From: Bradyrhizobium sp. 139
GTDB taxonomy: Bacteria; Pseudomonadota; Alphaproteobacteria; Rhizobiales; Xanthobacteraceae
Length of the DNA: 64,000 nt
Assembly: GCF_023074175.1 (NCBI RefSeq)
Contig: NZ_JADPKS010000069.1
Coordinates: 154,585-218,584, forward strand
Reading direction: 5' to 3'
Of this stretch, positions 54,075 to 61,592 are shown one piece after another; within the stretch, counting starts at the first letter, position 1; every line of letters starts with the position of its first letter. The position numbers and the translations under genes were made by a program. The notes beneath the pieces are model-generated. The model was not told where the DNA came from. It searched no databases and worked only from the letters and a program-made list of their open reading frames with translations.

Positions 54075-54680
54075 TGGCGCCGACGGCTCTCGCCGCGCTG
54101 GTCGTAAGCCGGCGTCGGGAGATGGATCAGGTCTATGCCGGCGAACTCCCGACCATTCACCTTGTAGGTCGGTTCGAGGTCGCGGTCGTCTACGGAAACG
54201 GGTGCGGTCTTGGGATCGAGCCGCATCAGTTCGGCCGCCTTGCCGCCGTCAACGCGAACGATTTGCGCGAAGGCGCCCCAGGGCTGCAACAGTGCGTCGG
54301 CCGTGAGCTAGTTGCGGGATAGCGCGGCCGGGGTCCAGCCGTTCGGCGCGTCGTGCAAAAGGGCGTAGAGCGGATGATCGGGGGCCTTCTCTTTGCCGCC
54401 GTCAGGGAGCTTTTTGTAAATGTGAAGGGGCAGCGAGCCGGCCGCCTCGGAGATCGATCGCACCGCGCACGCGAGTGGAGCGCACGTCATGGCGGTATGA
54501 GGCGTGACAGTCACGCCGGCCAGCGTCGGGCTCGCGGCGAACAAATCGAAATAGAAGCCGCTGCCGTCAGCTAGGCTGGTCGCGGCTTTGGTCTCGATGC
54601 CGAGAAGAGATTTGAAGCGGGTCGCGAAGGACAAAAGGTACACAACAGAGGTTGGCCCGCTGGTCAGGCGGAGCGAGGAA
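54075..54680 (-). pseudogene. Decayed HK97-type phage portal protein
   Basis: Reading downward from about 54650, FKSLLGIETKAATS and then TAMTCAPLACAVRSISEAAGSLPLHIYKK and HPLYALLHDAPNGWTPAA match the start of HK97-family portal proteins. An in-frame TAG at 54308-54310 interrupts it; the same frame continues LTADALLQPWGAFAQIVR...AAELMRLDP, again portal-like, then homology fades near 54075. So one nonsense mutation plus loss of the C-terminal two thirds. It sits just beyond the 3' end of tRNA-Pro, a classic integration site. No integrase, terminase or capsid gene remains nearby. Confidence 0.75.
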
Positions 54681-54802
54681 GTCTCTCTGTGCTGTGTGCT
54701 GTGCAATTTTGTTTCGGCATCCAATAGCTGCGCCGACCAACTGTTACGAGTTGCACCATTTTTAGTTGGTTGCATTCGTACAAGACATTGATTTTAGGAA
54801 TA

Positions 54803-54879
54803 TGGTCGGGGCAGCTGGATTCGAACCAACGACCTGCAGTACCCAAAACTGCCGCGCTACCAGGCTGCGCTATACCCCG
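54803..54879 (-). tRNA. tRNA-Pro (anticodon UGG)
   Basis: Cloverleaf on the minus strand: acceptor CGGGGTA/TGCCCCG, anticodon stem GCAGT/ACTGC with loop TTTGGGT (anticodon TGG), T-arm GTTGG-TTCGAAT-CCAGC, discriminator A and encoded CCA. The phage-gene remnant lies on its 3' side. No second copy of its 3' end (attachment-site duplicate) was found in the window. Confidence 0.95.
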
Positions 54880-54973
54880 AATGTCCGGCGAGCCCCGTCG
54901 ATACACGCTTCCCAAAGCGCCAGCAAGCTCCCTCCGGGCGTCGGCAAAGCTGGCAACGCCACGCCCGATGGCC

Positions 54974-55456
54974 CTATTTGGTGCCGAACAGCGGATGGCC
55001 GACGCGGTCGCCGGGGCGGATGCCGTATTTCTGCGCCGTTCCCGCCACCACCTCCAGGACGGCCCGCGCGGGCCCCTGGGACGAGATGATTTTGGTCGAC
55101 CGCGGCTCGGTGTTTTCGGCGATGCGCAGGATGCGGCCGTCGGCGCGGATGAAGATCATGTCGAGCGAGACGTAGGTGTTCTTCATCCACATCGACACTT
55201 CCTGCTCGGGTTTGAAGTCGAACAGCATGCCTTTTCCGTCAGCAAGTTCCTTGCGGTACATCAGCCCGCTCTGCTTCTCCTCCTCGGTCGTCGCCATTTC
55301 CACCGAGAACACCTGCACGCCGCTTCTGGTGACGATCTCGAGCGGCTGGAAGCTGGCGGCACCGGCGGGCGCGCTCGCGGCGGCACAACCGACGACGAGG
55401 ATGGCGGCCAGCCAGCCCCTCGCCATGGACCAGACAGCCTTTCGATCGAACTTCAT
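54974..55456 (-). CDS. Exported DUF192 protein
   Basis: 160 residues. N-terminal signal (WLAAILVVGCAAASAPAGAA) and a DUF192 domain: FSVEMATTEEEKQSGLMYRKEL, MLFDFKPEQEVSMWMKNTYVSLDMIFI and GPARAVLEVVAGTAQKYGIRPGDRV. DUF192 proteins are compact periplasmic beta-proteins of unknown role. ATG 55456 is chosen; ATG 55426 would start nearer the hydrophobic core. Next upstream on the same strand, 123 bases away, is the double cold-shock gene. Confidence 0.87.
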   Translation of the reverse strand: MKFDRKAVWSMARGWLAAILVVGCAAASAPAGAASFQPLEIVTRSGVQVFSVEMATTEEEKQSGLMYRKELADGKGMLFDFKPEQEVSMWMKNTYVSLDMIFIRADGRILRIAENTEPRSTKIISSQGPARAVLEVVAGTAQKYGIRPGDRVGHPLFGTK

Positions 55457-55579
55457 GGGACGGTACTCAGGGCGTGGGACTGGACCAGTCCTTACGCGGC
55501 GACTGTGACAAAAGCCAGAGCCGCGCCGGCCGGCCTGCGCGCCTCTTGTCACGATTGCGGGAATTGCGATCGGCGGCCG

Positions 55580-56215
55580 CTAGTGCGACTGCAATCCGGG
55601 CGATCCCGTCTCGGGATGGATCTCGGCCGCCATCATGCCCTTGGAGCCGGGTCCGAAGCGGACCAGGACATATTGGCCGGGCCGCAGCTCGGTCATGCCG
55701 AAGCGGCGCAGCGTCTCCATGTGCACGAAGATGTCGGGCGTGCCCTCGCCGCAGGTCAGGAAGCCGAAGCCGCGCAGGCGGTTGAACCATTTGACCTGGG
55801 CCCGCTCCAGCCCGCTGGTCGCGGTGACCGTGACGTGGGTGCGCGGCGGCAGCATCTGCGCCGGATGGATCGCGGTCGACTCGTCCATCGAGACCACGCG
55901 GAAGGCCTGGTAGCCCTTGGCGCGCTGGATGCACTCGACGACGATGCGGGCGCCCTCATAGGCCGTCTGGAAGCCGTCGCGCCTAAGCACGGTGACGTGC
56001 AGGAGCACGTCGGGCCAGCCATTGTCGGGAACGATGAAGCCGTAGCCCTTTGAGGCGTCGAACCATTTGATGACGCCGTGAACCTCGACGAGGTTCGCGC
56101 TGCCCTCACCAGGTTCGGCGAACGGGCTGAGCGCGCTGTCGCGACCGCCGCCGCCGTGTTCGCCCACCGCGGGAACTCCGATCTTCTTGGACTCAAATCC
56201 GTCCGACGACCCCAT
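55580..56215 (-). CDS. Protein with two cold-shock domains
   Basis: 211 residues. Two CSD folds: the first with VIKWFDASKGYGFIVPDNGWPDVLLHV, the second with QVKWFNRLRGFGFLTCGEGTPDIFVHM, both keeping the RNP1-like (KGYGFI; RGFGFL) and RNP2-like (VLLHV; IFVHM) aromatic strands. A flexible Gly/Ser-rich head of 45 residues precedes them. Alphaproteobacterial double-CSD proteins bind single-stranded RNA/DNA and are linked to stress and stationary phase. Start: ATG 56215; an in-frame GTG 56230 is possible. Confidence 0.9.
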   Translation of the reverse strand: MGSSDGFESKKIGVPAVGEHGGGGRDSALSPFAEPGEGSANLVEVHGVIKWFDASKGYGFIVPDNGWPDVLLHVTVLRRDGFQTAYEGARIVVECIQRAKGYQAFRVVSMDESTAIHPAQMLPPRTHVTVTATSGLERAQVKWFNRLRGFGFLTCGEGTPDIFVHMETLRRFGMTELRPGQYVLVRFGPGSKGMMAAEIHPETGSPGLQSH

Positions 56216-56412
56216 AACCCCGGACCCCACACATGCTATGCAACCCGCCTGATTGGCGGCGTCGAATCACGCGTCTTTAGAGAATCTTCTCAAATGACGC
56301 GACGCGAATCTTTCGACTCAAAAGATAACACTCCCGGTTGCGACGCATAGATAAAAAAGAGATTCGCCGGAACCTATGAACAGCTTGCATGGCCGCGAAT
56401 CAAACTGATGCC

Positions 56413-57174
56413 TCAATTTGCGACAAAGGGCCCGAGAGTCTCGCCGATGTCATGGCGGATGACGAGGTCGGCAATATCGTCCTGATCGGTCGGCTCGCGA
56501 TTGATGATCACCAGACGTGCACCGGCGTTCTTGGCCATCATCGGAAAGCCCGCCGCCGGCCACACCACGAGCGAGGAACCGATGGCGATGAAGAGGTCGC
56601 AGGCTTGCGACAGCGCGGTCGCGCGCTGCATTTCGTCCTCGGGCATCATTTGGCCGAACGAGATCGTCGCGGTCTTCACCGGCTCGTCGCACGCGGTACA
56701 GTTGGGCGCGGCGCCATCCTCGTCGAAGCGACACTTCACCCAGTCGAGCTGATAAGCCTGCCCGCATCCGACGCAGCGCGCATAAGTGGTGTTGCCGTGA
56801 AGTTCGATCACGTGTCCGGCGGCGAAGCCCGAAGCCTGGTGCAGATTGTCGATGTTCTGGGTGATGACGGCAGGAATCTTGCCGGCGCGGTAGAGCGAGG
56901 CGAGCGCGCGATGCCCGCGGCCGGGCTTGGCCGCGGCAAAGACCTCCTCCATCGCAAAGCGGCGGCGCCAGGATTCGTCGCGAGCCTCCTGGCTGGCGAC
57001 GAATTCGTCGAACGGGATCGGTCGGTTGCGCGTCCAAATTCCACGCGGCGAGCGGAAGTCGGGGATGCCGCATTCGGTCGAGATGCCGGCCCCGGTGAAC
57101 GGCACGATCCTCTTCGCCTCGGCGATCATGTCGCCGAGCCGTTCAACGCCGCTGCGAAGATCCGATGCAATCAA
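56413..57174 (-). CDS. Sir2-type NAD-dependent protein deacylase
   Basis: 253 residues. Sirtuin motifs: VPFTGAGISTECGIPDFRS, catalytic-loop TQNIDNLHQASGF with the general-base histidine in VIELHGNTT, zinc pairs CVGC and CTAC, and the ISFGQMMPEDEM and IGSSL segments. It removes acyl groups from lysines using NAD+, affecting acyl-CoA synthetases and metabolism. The start is TTG 57174, decided by GGGAGG six bases upstream; no ATG serves, and the frame to 57219 begins with another TTG. A 30-base gap in homology is not seen. Confidence 0.92.
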   Translation of the reverse strand: MIASDLRSGVERLGDMIAEAKRIVPFTGAGISTECGIPDFRSPRGIWTRNRPIPFDEFVASQEARDESWRRRFAMEEVFAAAKPGRGHRALASLYRAGKIPAVITQNIDNLHQASGFAAGHVIELHGNTTYARCVGCGQAYQLDWVKCRFDEDGAAPNCTACDEPVKTATISFGQMMPEDEMQRATALSQACDLFIAIGSSLVVWPAAGFPMMAKNAGARLVIINREPTDQDDIADLVIRHDIGETLGPFVAN

Positions 57175-57453
57175 TCGCGGCCTCCCGATTCGGCTTTGCG
57201 CTTGCTGCAAGATGCGCAAGCGACAAGTTTGTTGACGCTTTTATCCACCGCCAAGAGAACTTCAAGAGAACTTGTAGCAAGCCGCGCTCAGCAATTTTTC
57301 CGACCCTCGCTTATCACAATCCTGCAATGCCTCCTCCCCATTGACGCCCCAATCAGAAGCGCCAATGCAGGTGTTGAATGCGACTCAAGGCGTGATGCGG
57401 CGGCGCTGCTTGAGTTGAGGTGTGCACATATACTCAGGTGTAAGGGGATTGAT

Positions 57454-57615
57454 ATGACCGAAGACGAACGCAAAATCCGCGAACGCGAAGAGATCGCCGC
57501 CCGTGTCGCCGCATTCCGTGCCACGCAGGAAAAATTCCAGCGCGAGCGCGAAGAGTATTTCGTGTCAACGCTCGACAACGCGCGCAAGGCGGAGCGGCCC
57601 TCGCTCTGGCCGTAA
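57454..57615 (+). CDS. Small charged helical protein, 53 residues
   Basis: ATG 57454 with AAGGGG eight bases upstream; stop TAA 57615. MTEDERKIREREEIAARVAA begins a helix rich in Glu and Arg continuing FRATQEKFQREREEYFVSTL, ending WP. Directly followed by an intrinsic terminator (57641), which supports a real, short transcript. A TATACT box lies at 57429-57434. Function unknown. Confidence 0.7.
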   Translation: MTEDERKIREREEIAARVAAFRATQEKFQREREEYFVSTLDNARKAERPSLWP

Positions 57616-57640
57616 GACGTCTCCGATCGCCACGCATAAG

Positions 57641-57671
57641 AAAGCCCGGAGCATCGCTCCGGGCTTTTTGC
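57641..57671 (+). terminator. Intrinsic terminator
   Basis: AAAGCCCGGAGC / GCTCCGGGCTTT with three-base loop and T-run; ends the 57454 gene and, in reverse, the 57683 gene. Confidence 0.85.
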
Positions 57672-57682
57672 TTGTTCGACCG

Positions 57683-57970
57683 TTACCAGTGACGGTAGTA
57701 GTAATGCCGGCGGTAGTACGGGCCGCCACCGTAATAGGCGTACGGGCCGGGACCGTAATAGTAACCGGGGCTGTCATAATAGCCGTAGCCGGGGCCGTAA
57801 CCGTACGGATGCGACGCAGCGACCGCGCCCGCGGTGATCGCGCCGGCGGCCAAGCCGAATGCGAGACCCGGGCCAATGCCGCGACCGCGCGCCTCGGCCG
57901 GCGCAGGGGCTGCGACCGCCGTCGCGCCGACGGCTGCGACCGCGGCCAGAACGGCCAGTGTCTTCTTCAT
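57683..57970 (-). CDS. Exported Gly/Tyr-rich small protein
   Basis: 95 residues: signal peptide MKKTLAVLAAVAAVGATAVAA, then a glycine-rich hydrophobic segment (GPGLAFGLAAGAITAGAVAA) and a Tyr/Gly/Pro/His-rich tail (GYGPGYGYYDSPGYYY..., ending RRHYYYRHW). AGGAGG seven bases before ATG 57970 decides the start. Such Tyr/Gly-rich envelope proteins are frequent in Bradyrhizobium; no function known. Confidence 0.75.
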   Translation of the reverse strand: MKKTLAVLAAVAAVGATAVAAPAPAEARGRGIGPGLAFGLAAGAITAGAVAASHPYGYGPGYGYYDSPGYYYGPGPYAYYGGGPYYRRHYYYRHW

Positions 57971-58145
57971 GTTTTCCTCCTTCGCACCTCGCCGAGACAA
58001 CGCGGACTGATTGCGATGGTTGCGCGCAGCCGCGGAACCCGAGTTGCAGAAAAAATGTCAGCAAGCAGGGAACGCAAGCGCGCTCCGAAGATTGTACTTT
58101 CAAGTGCGGAAGCCTCCGCCATCCGGTCGAGGCGACAGCACGAAG

Positions 58146-58182
58146 CCCCGTCAGTATCCTCCGCGATGCTGGCGGGGTTTTT
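58146..58182 (+). terminator. Intrinsic terminator upstream of a short gene
   Basis: CCCCGTCAG / CTGGCGGGG (one G-T) and five Ts, 34 bases before the 58216 start. No gene on the plus strand precedes it within 175 bases, so it may end a small RNA or attenuate the next gene. Confidence 0.65.
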
Positions 58183-58215
58183 GGTTTCACGGAAAGCAAA
58201 TGGCAGCAGACATCA

Positions 58216-58482
58216 ATGGCTGCCAATGGGGCGGATGCCGAGGAGGAAACATTGCCGATATCCGCTTTGCTGGCCCGTATCCGCAGGCTCGTTCCCAAAT
58301 CCCGCGACCAACATTACGACGAGATCGTCCGCAATTTCGGTGTCGGTACGCTGCACCCGCCGCCGACGCCGATGAGCGACGGCGAACTGGCGCGGGCCAT
58401 CGCCGAGTTTCTCAAGGATTCGCCGTCGAGCGAATCCGTTGCGACCCTCGGCCGGCGGCTCGACCCCTCCTCCCCAGTCTGA
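58216..58482 (+). CDS. Small conserved soluble protein, 88 residues
   Basis: MAANGADAEEETLPISALLA, then ARIRRLVPKSRDQHYDEIVRNFGVGT and LARAIAEFLKDSPSSE. It looks like a compact helical protein without signal sequence. No clear ribosome site precedes ATG 58216; an in-frame start further up cannot be excluded, but the sequence before it overlaps a terminator. Followed after 77 bases by another short gene. Confidence 0.6.
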   Translation: MAANGADAEEETLPISALLARIRRLVPKSRDQHYDEIVRNFGVGTLHPPPTPMSDGELARAIAEFLKDSPSSESVATLGRRLDPSSPV

Positions 58483-58559
58483 GCGAGTTTGTTTGTGCGA
58501 GCGGGGAACGATCGTTTCGCGCACACGTTGAGGTCATCTTCACGCAGAAGAGGCCCGAC

Positions 58560-58685
58560 ATGCCCGCGTGGCTCGAAGTTTTGCTCAACCTGTCCGGCTA
58601 TGCGGGCTTCGTCGCGCTCGCGACCCGCGGCGGCGCCTGCGGCGACAATTCGGCCGACGATCCCATCCGCAACGACGAGCGCTAA
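58560..58685 (+). CDS. Very small protein, 41 residues
   Basis: ATG 58560, AAGAGG six bases upstream, stop TAA 58685. MPAWLEVLLNLSGYAGFVAL gives one hydrophobic helix and a hydrophilic tail (ACGDNSADDPIRNDER). The stop codon overlaps the last codons of the convergent 58682 gene by four bases. The ribosome site and amphipathic layout support it; no homolog is recalled with certainty. Confidence 0.55.
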   Translation: MPAWLEVLLNLSGYAGFVALATRGGACGDNSADDPIRNDER

Positions 58686-58879
58686 TTGGCGCGCGGCGCC
58701 TGGCCTGCCGTGCGCACCAGCCTGTCGGCTTTGACCGCGATGCGCGTGTCCTCGAGCTGCGGCCGCAGCGAGAAGCTGATCAGCACGAAAGCGAGACAGA
58801 ACAGCGTGCCGACGATCGCGACACGCCGGTAGGTGTGCCGGTCGCCCTGATAAAACGAGGGTTCTGAAATAGGTGTCAC
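58682..58879 (-). CDS. Small single-helix membrane protein, 65 residues
   Basis: Starts at GTG 58879 (MTPISEPSFYQGDRHTYRRV), one membrane helix (AIVGTLFCLAFVLISFSL) and a periplasmic or cytoplasmic tail RPQLEDTRIAVKADRLVRTA. It keeps a conserved-looking start and ends APRAN. Its upstream region (59003-59015) carries the same TTAACCTAACCGA as the 52874 gene. Function unknown. Confidence 0.7.
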   Translation of the reverse strand: MTPISEPSFYQGDRHTYRRVAIVGTLFCLAFVLISFSLRPQLEDTRIAVKADRLVRTAGQAPRAN

Positions 58880-59105
58880 GAAAGCTGTCTTGAAGCTGGG
58901 TTGAAAGTTGGGTTGGCAAAGTTGCGTCTTGGCAAAGCGCTTCTTGTCGGTCTTTGCCAGACACCTATCCCAAGCAGCGGCAAGCGCAACGCGATTGGGC
59001 TTTTAACCTAACCGAATAGGGTTATCCGCTTTCGCGCAAACTTTCGTTAGCAGGTGCGCAAGACCGGTTCCGGAGGAGCCGCTGGTACGCTTTTGTTCCA
59101 GCTTC

Positions 59106-59169
59106 GCCTGCATTTCGTTCTCAGAGAACGAATCGGAATCGACGGAATCAGTGCGGAGCGACTCTAAAC
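59106..59169. repeat. Copy 2 of the ~65-bp repeat
   Basis: TTTCGTTC...GAACGAATCGGAATCGACGGAATCAGTGCGGAGCG; aligns with 59326-59390 and 35180-35244. It contains an inverted pair CGTTC/GAACG. The 637-base stretch 58880-59516 holds two copies of this repeat and a tandem repeat, and no gene I can support. Confidence 0.65.
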
Positions 59170-59325
59170 AAATGGTGTGGATCGCCCGTGGTGTGGGATC
59201 GGCCGCAGCGAACGCACGATCACACGAACGACCCATCACTCCGTGACTCCGCGACGCATCACGCCGACTCGCTGCGACAAGGCGTGTCCCGCATCGACAC
59301 AGAAGGCACGCCTTGTTCTGCATCC

Positions 59326-59390
59326 GACTCCATTTCGTTCGCAAAGAACGAATCGGAGTCGAGAAAATCAGCGCGGAGCGATTCCTAACG
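59326..59390. repeat. Copy 3 of the ~65-bp repeat
   Basis: GACTCCATTTCGTTC...GAACGAATCGGAGTC forms an imperfect palindrome, followed by AATCAGCGCGGAGCGATTCCTAACG. Confidence 0.65.
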
Positions 59391-59420
59391 ATCGATGAAG
59401 GCGCGCGCTCACGTCTTCCA

Positions 59421-59497
59421 CGGCAAGATTGTTCAACCGCAAGATTCTTCAACGGCAAGACTCTTCAACGGCAAGACTCTTCGGCGGCAAGAATTCG
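59421..59497. repeat. 16-bp tandem repeat, nearly five copies
   Basis: Consensus CGGCAAGACTCTTCAA: units start at 59421, 59437, 59453, 59469 and (partial) 59485. The period is not a multiple of three, and it lies just past the stop of the 59517 gene. Confidence 0.85.
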
Positions 59498-59516
59498 AGA
59501 CGACCGCCGACACCTC

Positions 59517-59654
59517 TTACGCTGCTCGCTTGTCGCTGCCCTTCTCGGAAAAACATTCGAGGATCTGGATGCGGAGCTCTTCCGCGGCCGGGCCCTCGAC
59601 CTTCCTCAGCTGATTCCAGAGCCTGATCACTTCGCGCTGTTTCTCGATGGTCAT
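59517..59654 (-). CDS. Small soluble protein, 45 residues, probably LexA-controlled
   Basis: ATG 59654 is preceded by GGAGG six bases upstream; stop TAA 59517. MTIEKQREVIRLWNQLRKVE continues GPAAEELRIQILECFSEKGS: two short amphipathic helices, no membrane or signal part. Codon use is as GC-rich as neighbours. A perfect alphaproteobacterial LexA site lies 29 bases upstream of the start. It may be a DNA-damage-induced small regulator; this is inference. It ends next to the tandem repeat. Confidence 0.7.
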   Translation of the reverse strand: MTIEKQREVIRLWNQLRKVEGPAAEELRIQILECFSEKGSDKRAA

Positions 59655-59682
59655 CGGTCACCTCCAACGTGATGGCTAACTA

Positions 59683-59697
59683 GAACAAAATGAGAAC
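59683..59697. promoter_or_regulatory. LexA (SOS) box, GTTC-N7-GTTC
   Basis: On the minus strand GTTC-TCATTTT-GTTC, an exact match to the direct-repeat operator of alphaproteobacterial LexA. It is 29-43 bases before ATG 59654. On the plus strand it touches an unsupported ORF at 59701. Confidence 0.65.
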
Positions 59698-59923
59698 GAA
59701 ATGTCCAGCCCGTCGCGCGTGATTTCCCACGCCTATCGCCTCGAGCCATTCGAGCACAGCCCGGACCGATGCAAGCTGCGAATTTCAGCGCCGGTCAATC
59801 GGCAATGCCGCCTGACGAACATGCTCCGTCACCGCGGCTGTTGCTTTTTGGATATTCAACCTTAAGTTCGCAGATACGGCTGGCGGCCAGGCGCTGAAAT
59901 CCCACCACCGCCAGCCAAGAGAG

Positions 59924-59951
59924 CCCCGCGCAAAAGCGCGGGGTTTTTCTT
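59924..59951 (+). terminator. Intrinsic terminator
   Basis: CCCCGCGC-AAAA-GCGCGGGG and five Ts. It is preceded by a second hairpin GGCTGGCGG/CCGCCAGCC (59879-59915), giving the two-hairpin layout of a small RNA. The 361-base gap 59655-60015 otherwise has only the LexA box. Confidence 0.8.
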
Positions 59952-60015
59952 TTGGCGGCCGGCTGACGGGAACGCGCTTGCGCCCTTCCCGTTACTGTCT
60001 CCAGAGAGAGGGACC

Positions 60016-60246
60016 GTGACCAGGAAAAACTACAAGAAATACTTCGCCGTCGAGGTGGTGCGTCAGGTCGAGGAGACCGTGGAGATCATGGTCGAAGCGC
60101 CCGACCAGACCAGTGCGCACGATGCGGCGCTCCAGCATTTGAAGGCGCACGGCTCCGAATACCAGTGGCTGAATCCCAAATGCGATCTTGTCGTTTGGCG
60201 TGAGCGCCAGATCGATACGCCGGCGATTGTGGACGTGTCGGTCTAG
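60016..60246 (+). CDS. Small soluble protein, 76 residues
   Basis: GTG start at 60016 with GAGGG five bases upstream. MTRKNYKKYFAVEVVRQVEE continues TVEIMVEAPDQTSAHDAALQH, an alternating beta/helix pattern similar to small DUF-type alpha/beta proteins, and ends VVWRERQIDTPAIVDVSV. No signal or membrane part. Followed by an intrinsic terminator whose upstream motif is shared with 35967-36035. Confidence 0.7.
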   Translation: MTRKNYKKYFAVEVVRQVEETVEIMVEAPDQTSAHDAALQHLKAHGSEYQWLNPKCDLVVWRERQIDTPAIVDVSV

Positions 60247-60344
60247 CGGGTTGGCGCGCTGGGAACGAACGTTCTCTCCCCGCGTTTGTCGGACCGAATT
60301 CAGTGGTGCCGGCGGCTGAGTGACGCGGCCATCCGGATTTGAAG

Positions 60345-60374
60345 AACCCCGCAACCAACGCGGGGTTTTTCTTT
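60345..60374 (+). terminator. Intrinsic terminator with shared upstream motif
   Basis: AACCCCGC-N7-GCGGGGTT and T-run. Upstream AGTGGTGCCG (60302-60311) and TTGAAGAACCCCG (60339-60351) match those before the terminator at 36003. Confidence 0.8.
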
Positions 60375-60402
60375 AAGGCGCCGGCAGCGCGGCCGTCCGT
60401 CG

Positions 60403-60579
60403 TCAGACAGGCAGATTGTCCGTCATCCCCGGCGGCACCTCGCCTTGCTCGGTTCGCTCGGCGAGAAGCAGCTTTTCGGCCTGATACCAAAAAGCGTCCA
60501 TCTTCCCCGCGGGCTCGCCGGCTTCCATCCAGAGCTGATAGGCGCGGTTTCGAATCTCTTCCTCGCTTAAATTGGCCAT
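60403..60579 (-). CDS. DUF2934 family protein
   Basis: 58 residues from ATG 60579: MANLSEEEIRNRAYQLWMEA, then GEPAGKMDAFWYQAEKLLLAE. EEIRxRAYxLWxxAGxPxGxxxxFWxxAE is the DUF2934 signature. These short helical proteins are common in rhizobia, often in several copies, and of unknown role. AGGGAGG lies upstream. The frame extends to 60693 but without support. Confidence 0.85.
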   Translation of the reverse strand: MANLSEEEIRNRAYQLWMEAGEPAGKMDAFWYQAEKLLLAERTEQGEVPPGMTDNLPV

Positions 60580-60706
60580 CTGCTGCCTCCCTTTCGAAAG
60601 GCAAAGCCTGACACCGCCGGAGAGTTCCTTTTCGCCGTGCACCATTACACGCTGGTCGTTGCGGCGCTTCGCGACAGCAAGTCGCCGCAACAACAGCGCA
60701 AGCCGC

Positions 60707-61003
60707 CTAGACGGAGTCCTTGGCCACCTTCAGCGGCGAGGCCTTCACCGACTTGCTGGCCGGCTTCGCCGCAAACTGCATCGGCTCCTTGGTGAAGGGA
60801 TTGACGCCCATGCGGGCTTCGGTCGCAGGCTTGTTCACGACCGACATCTTGACGAATCCGGGAATGACGAACTCGCCGGACTCGTTGAGCTCCTTGTACC
60901 CGACCGTCGCCATGTGCTCGATGACCGACTTCACGTCGTTCTTCGACAACTGCGTGCCCTCGGCAATTGCATCGATCAATTGAGTCTTCGTCATCTTCGC
61001 CAT
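60707..61003 (-). CDS. HU family DNA-binding protein
   Basis: 98 residues from ATG 61003 (AAAGGA eight bases upstream). MAKMTKTQLIDAIAEGTQLS begins the HU helix-turn-helix body, GYKELNESGEFVIPGFVKMSVVNKPATEARMGVNPFTKE carries the beta-arm; the DNA-clasping RxxRxGxNPxT(G/K) string is kept as ARMGVNPFTKEP. The tail is Lys/Ala-rich (KPASKSVKASPLKVAKDSV), like histone-H1-like HU variants. It compacts or bends DNA. Expected to be a minor HU paralogue, as the main hupB is elsewhere. Confidence 0.9.
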   Translation of the reverse strand: MAKMTKTQLIDAIAEGTQLSKNDVKSVIEHMATVGYKELNESGEFVIPGFVKMSVVNKPATEARMGVNPFTKEPMQFAAKPASKSVKASPLKVAKDSV

Positions 61004-61260
61004 GTCTGAATTCCTTTTTGCGGGCGAGCAAATTCTGCTCAGGACGCGGCTGAACCACACAAATGTGATGCTGATTCAGGCCGACGGTCATGAAGTCACG
61101 GGGCTTAGAACCCATCGAGGCCCAAAACACAAGCAGCGGTTCTGCGCGGGTTCCACCCAACCTTGAAAGATGTCGCAGCACGCGTCGTTTTCCTTTTGAA
61201 CCATTCTCCCGCCGGCGCGTCTAACTCATTGAAGTCCCCAAGCTTCACCCCATCAGAGAG

Positions 61261-61285
61261 CCCCGCTTTCCCCAGGCGGGGTTTT
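61261..61285 (+). terminator. Intrinsic terminator in the 61004-61406 gap
   Basis: CCCCGC-N9-GCGGGG and TTTT. The 403-base gap has no gene; a plus-strand small RNA ending here is possible. Confidence 0.7.
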
Positions 61286-61406
61286 CGTTTTTCCGGGACC
61301 GGCGGCGCAATGCCGATCAGGCCGGGCTCGAGGTCTGTGCCCGAGCCACGTGATAACCATCACAAGGCGGGTTCTCATTGCAGGCCAACTCCTGCATAAT
61401 GCGGGC

Positions 61407-61592
61407 ATGGCAAAAGTAAAAGTGACCTTCAAAACCGTCCGGATCGCAGATAACGACTGGAAAATCCTGGCAGACTACCCGGATAGCGAACAGCGCGAAA
61501 TCAAGGGTTTCACCAGCAAGGCAGATGCCGACGACTGGATCAACGGAGACCGCAAGATCGCGTGGCTCCGCTCCCAGGGATACGCCAAGTGA
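61407..61592 (+). CDS. Small soluble protein, 61 residues
   Basis: MAKVKVTFKTVRIADNDWKI then LADYPDSEQREIKGFTSKADADDWINGDRKIAW, a beta-alpha arrangement with a C-terminal WLRSQGYAK. The sequence resembles short conserved rhizobial proteins that pair beta strands with one helix. ATG 61407 is preferred over the in-frame 61350. No known role. Confidence 0.7.
   Translation: MAKVKVTFKTVRIADNDWKILADYPDSEQREIKGFTSKADADDWINGDRKIAWLRSQGYAK

Noticed and set aside
59003..59458. 151-codon minus-strand ORF across the repeat region
   Set aside because: Composed of the repeat copies and shared upstream element read in one frame; no domain and no plausible start.
59701..59862. 53-codon plus-strand ORF directly after the LexA box
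   Set aside because: No ribosome site, and the product (MSSPSRVISHAYRLEPFEHS...) shows no coherent hydrophobic or helical pattern; the minus-strand gene is a better LexA target.
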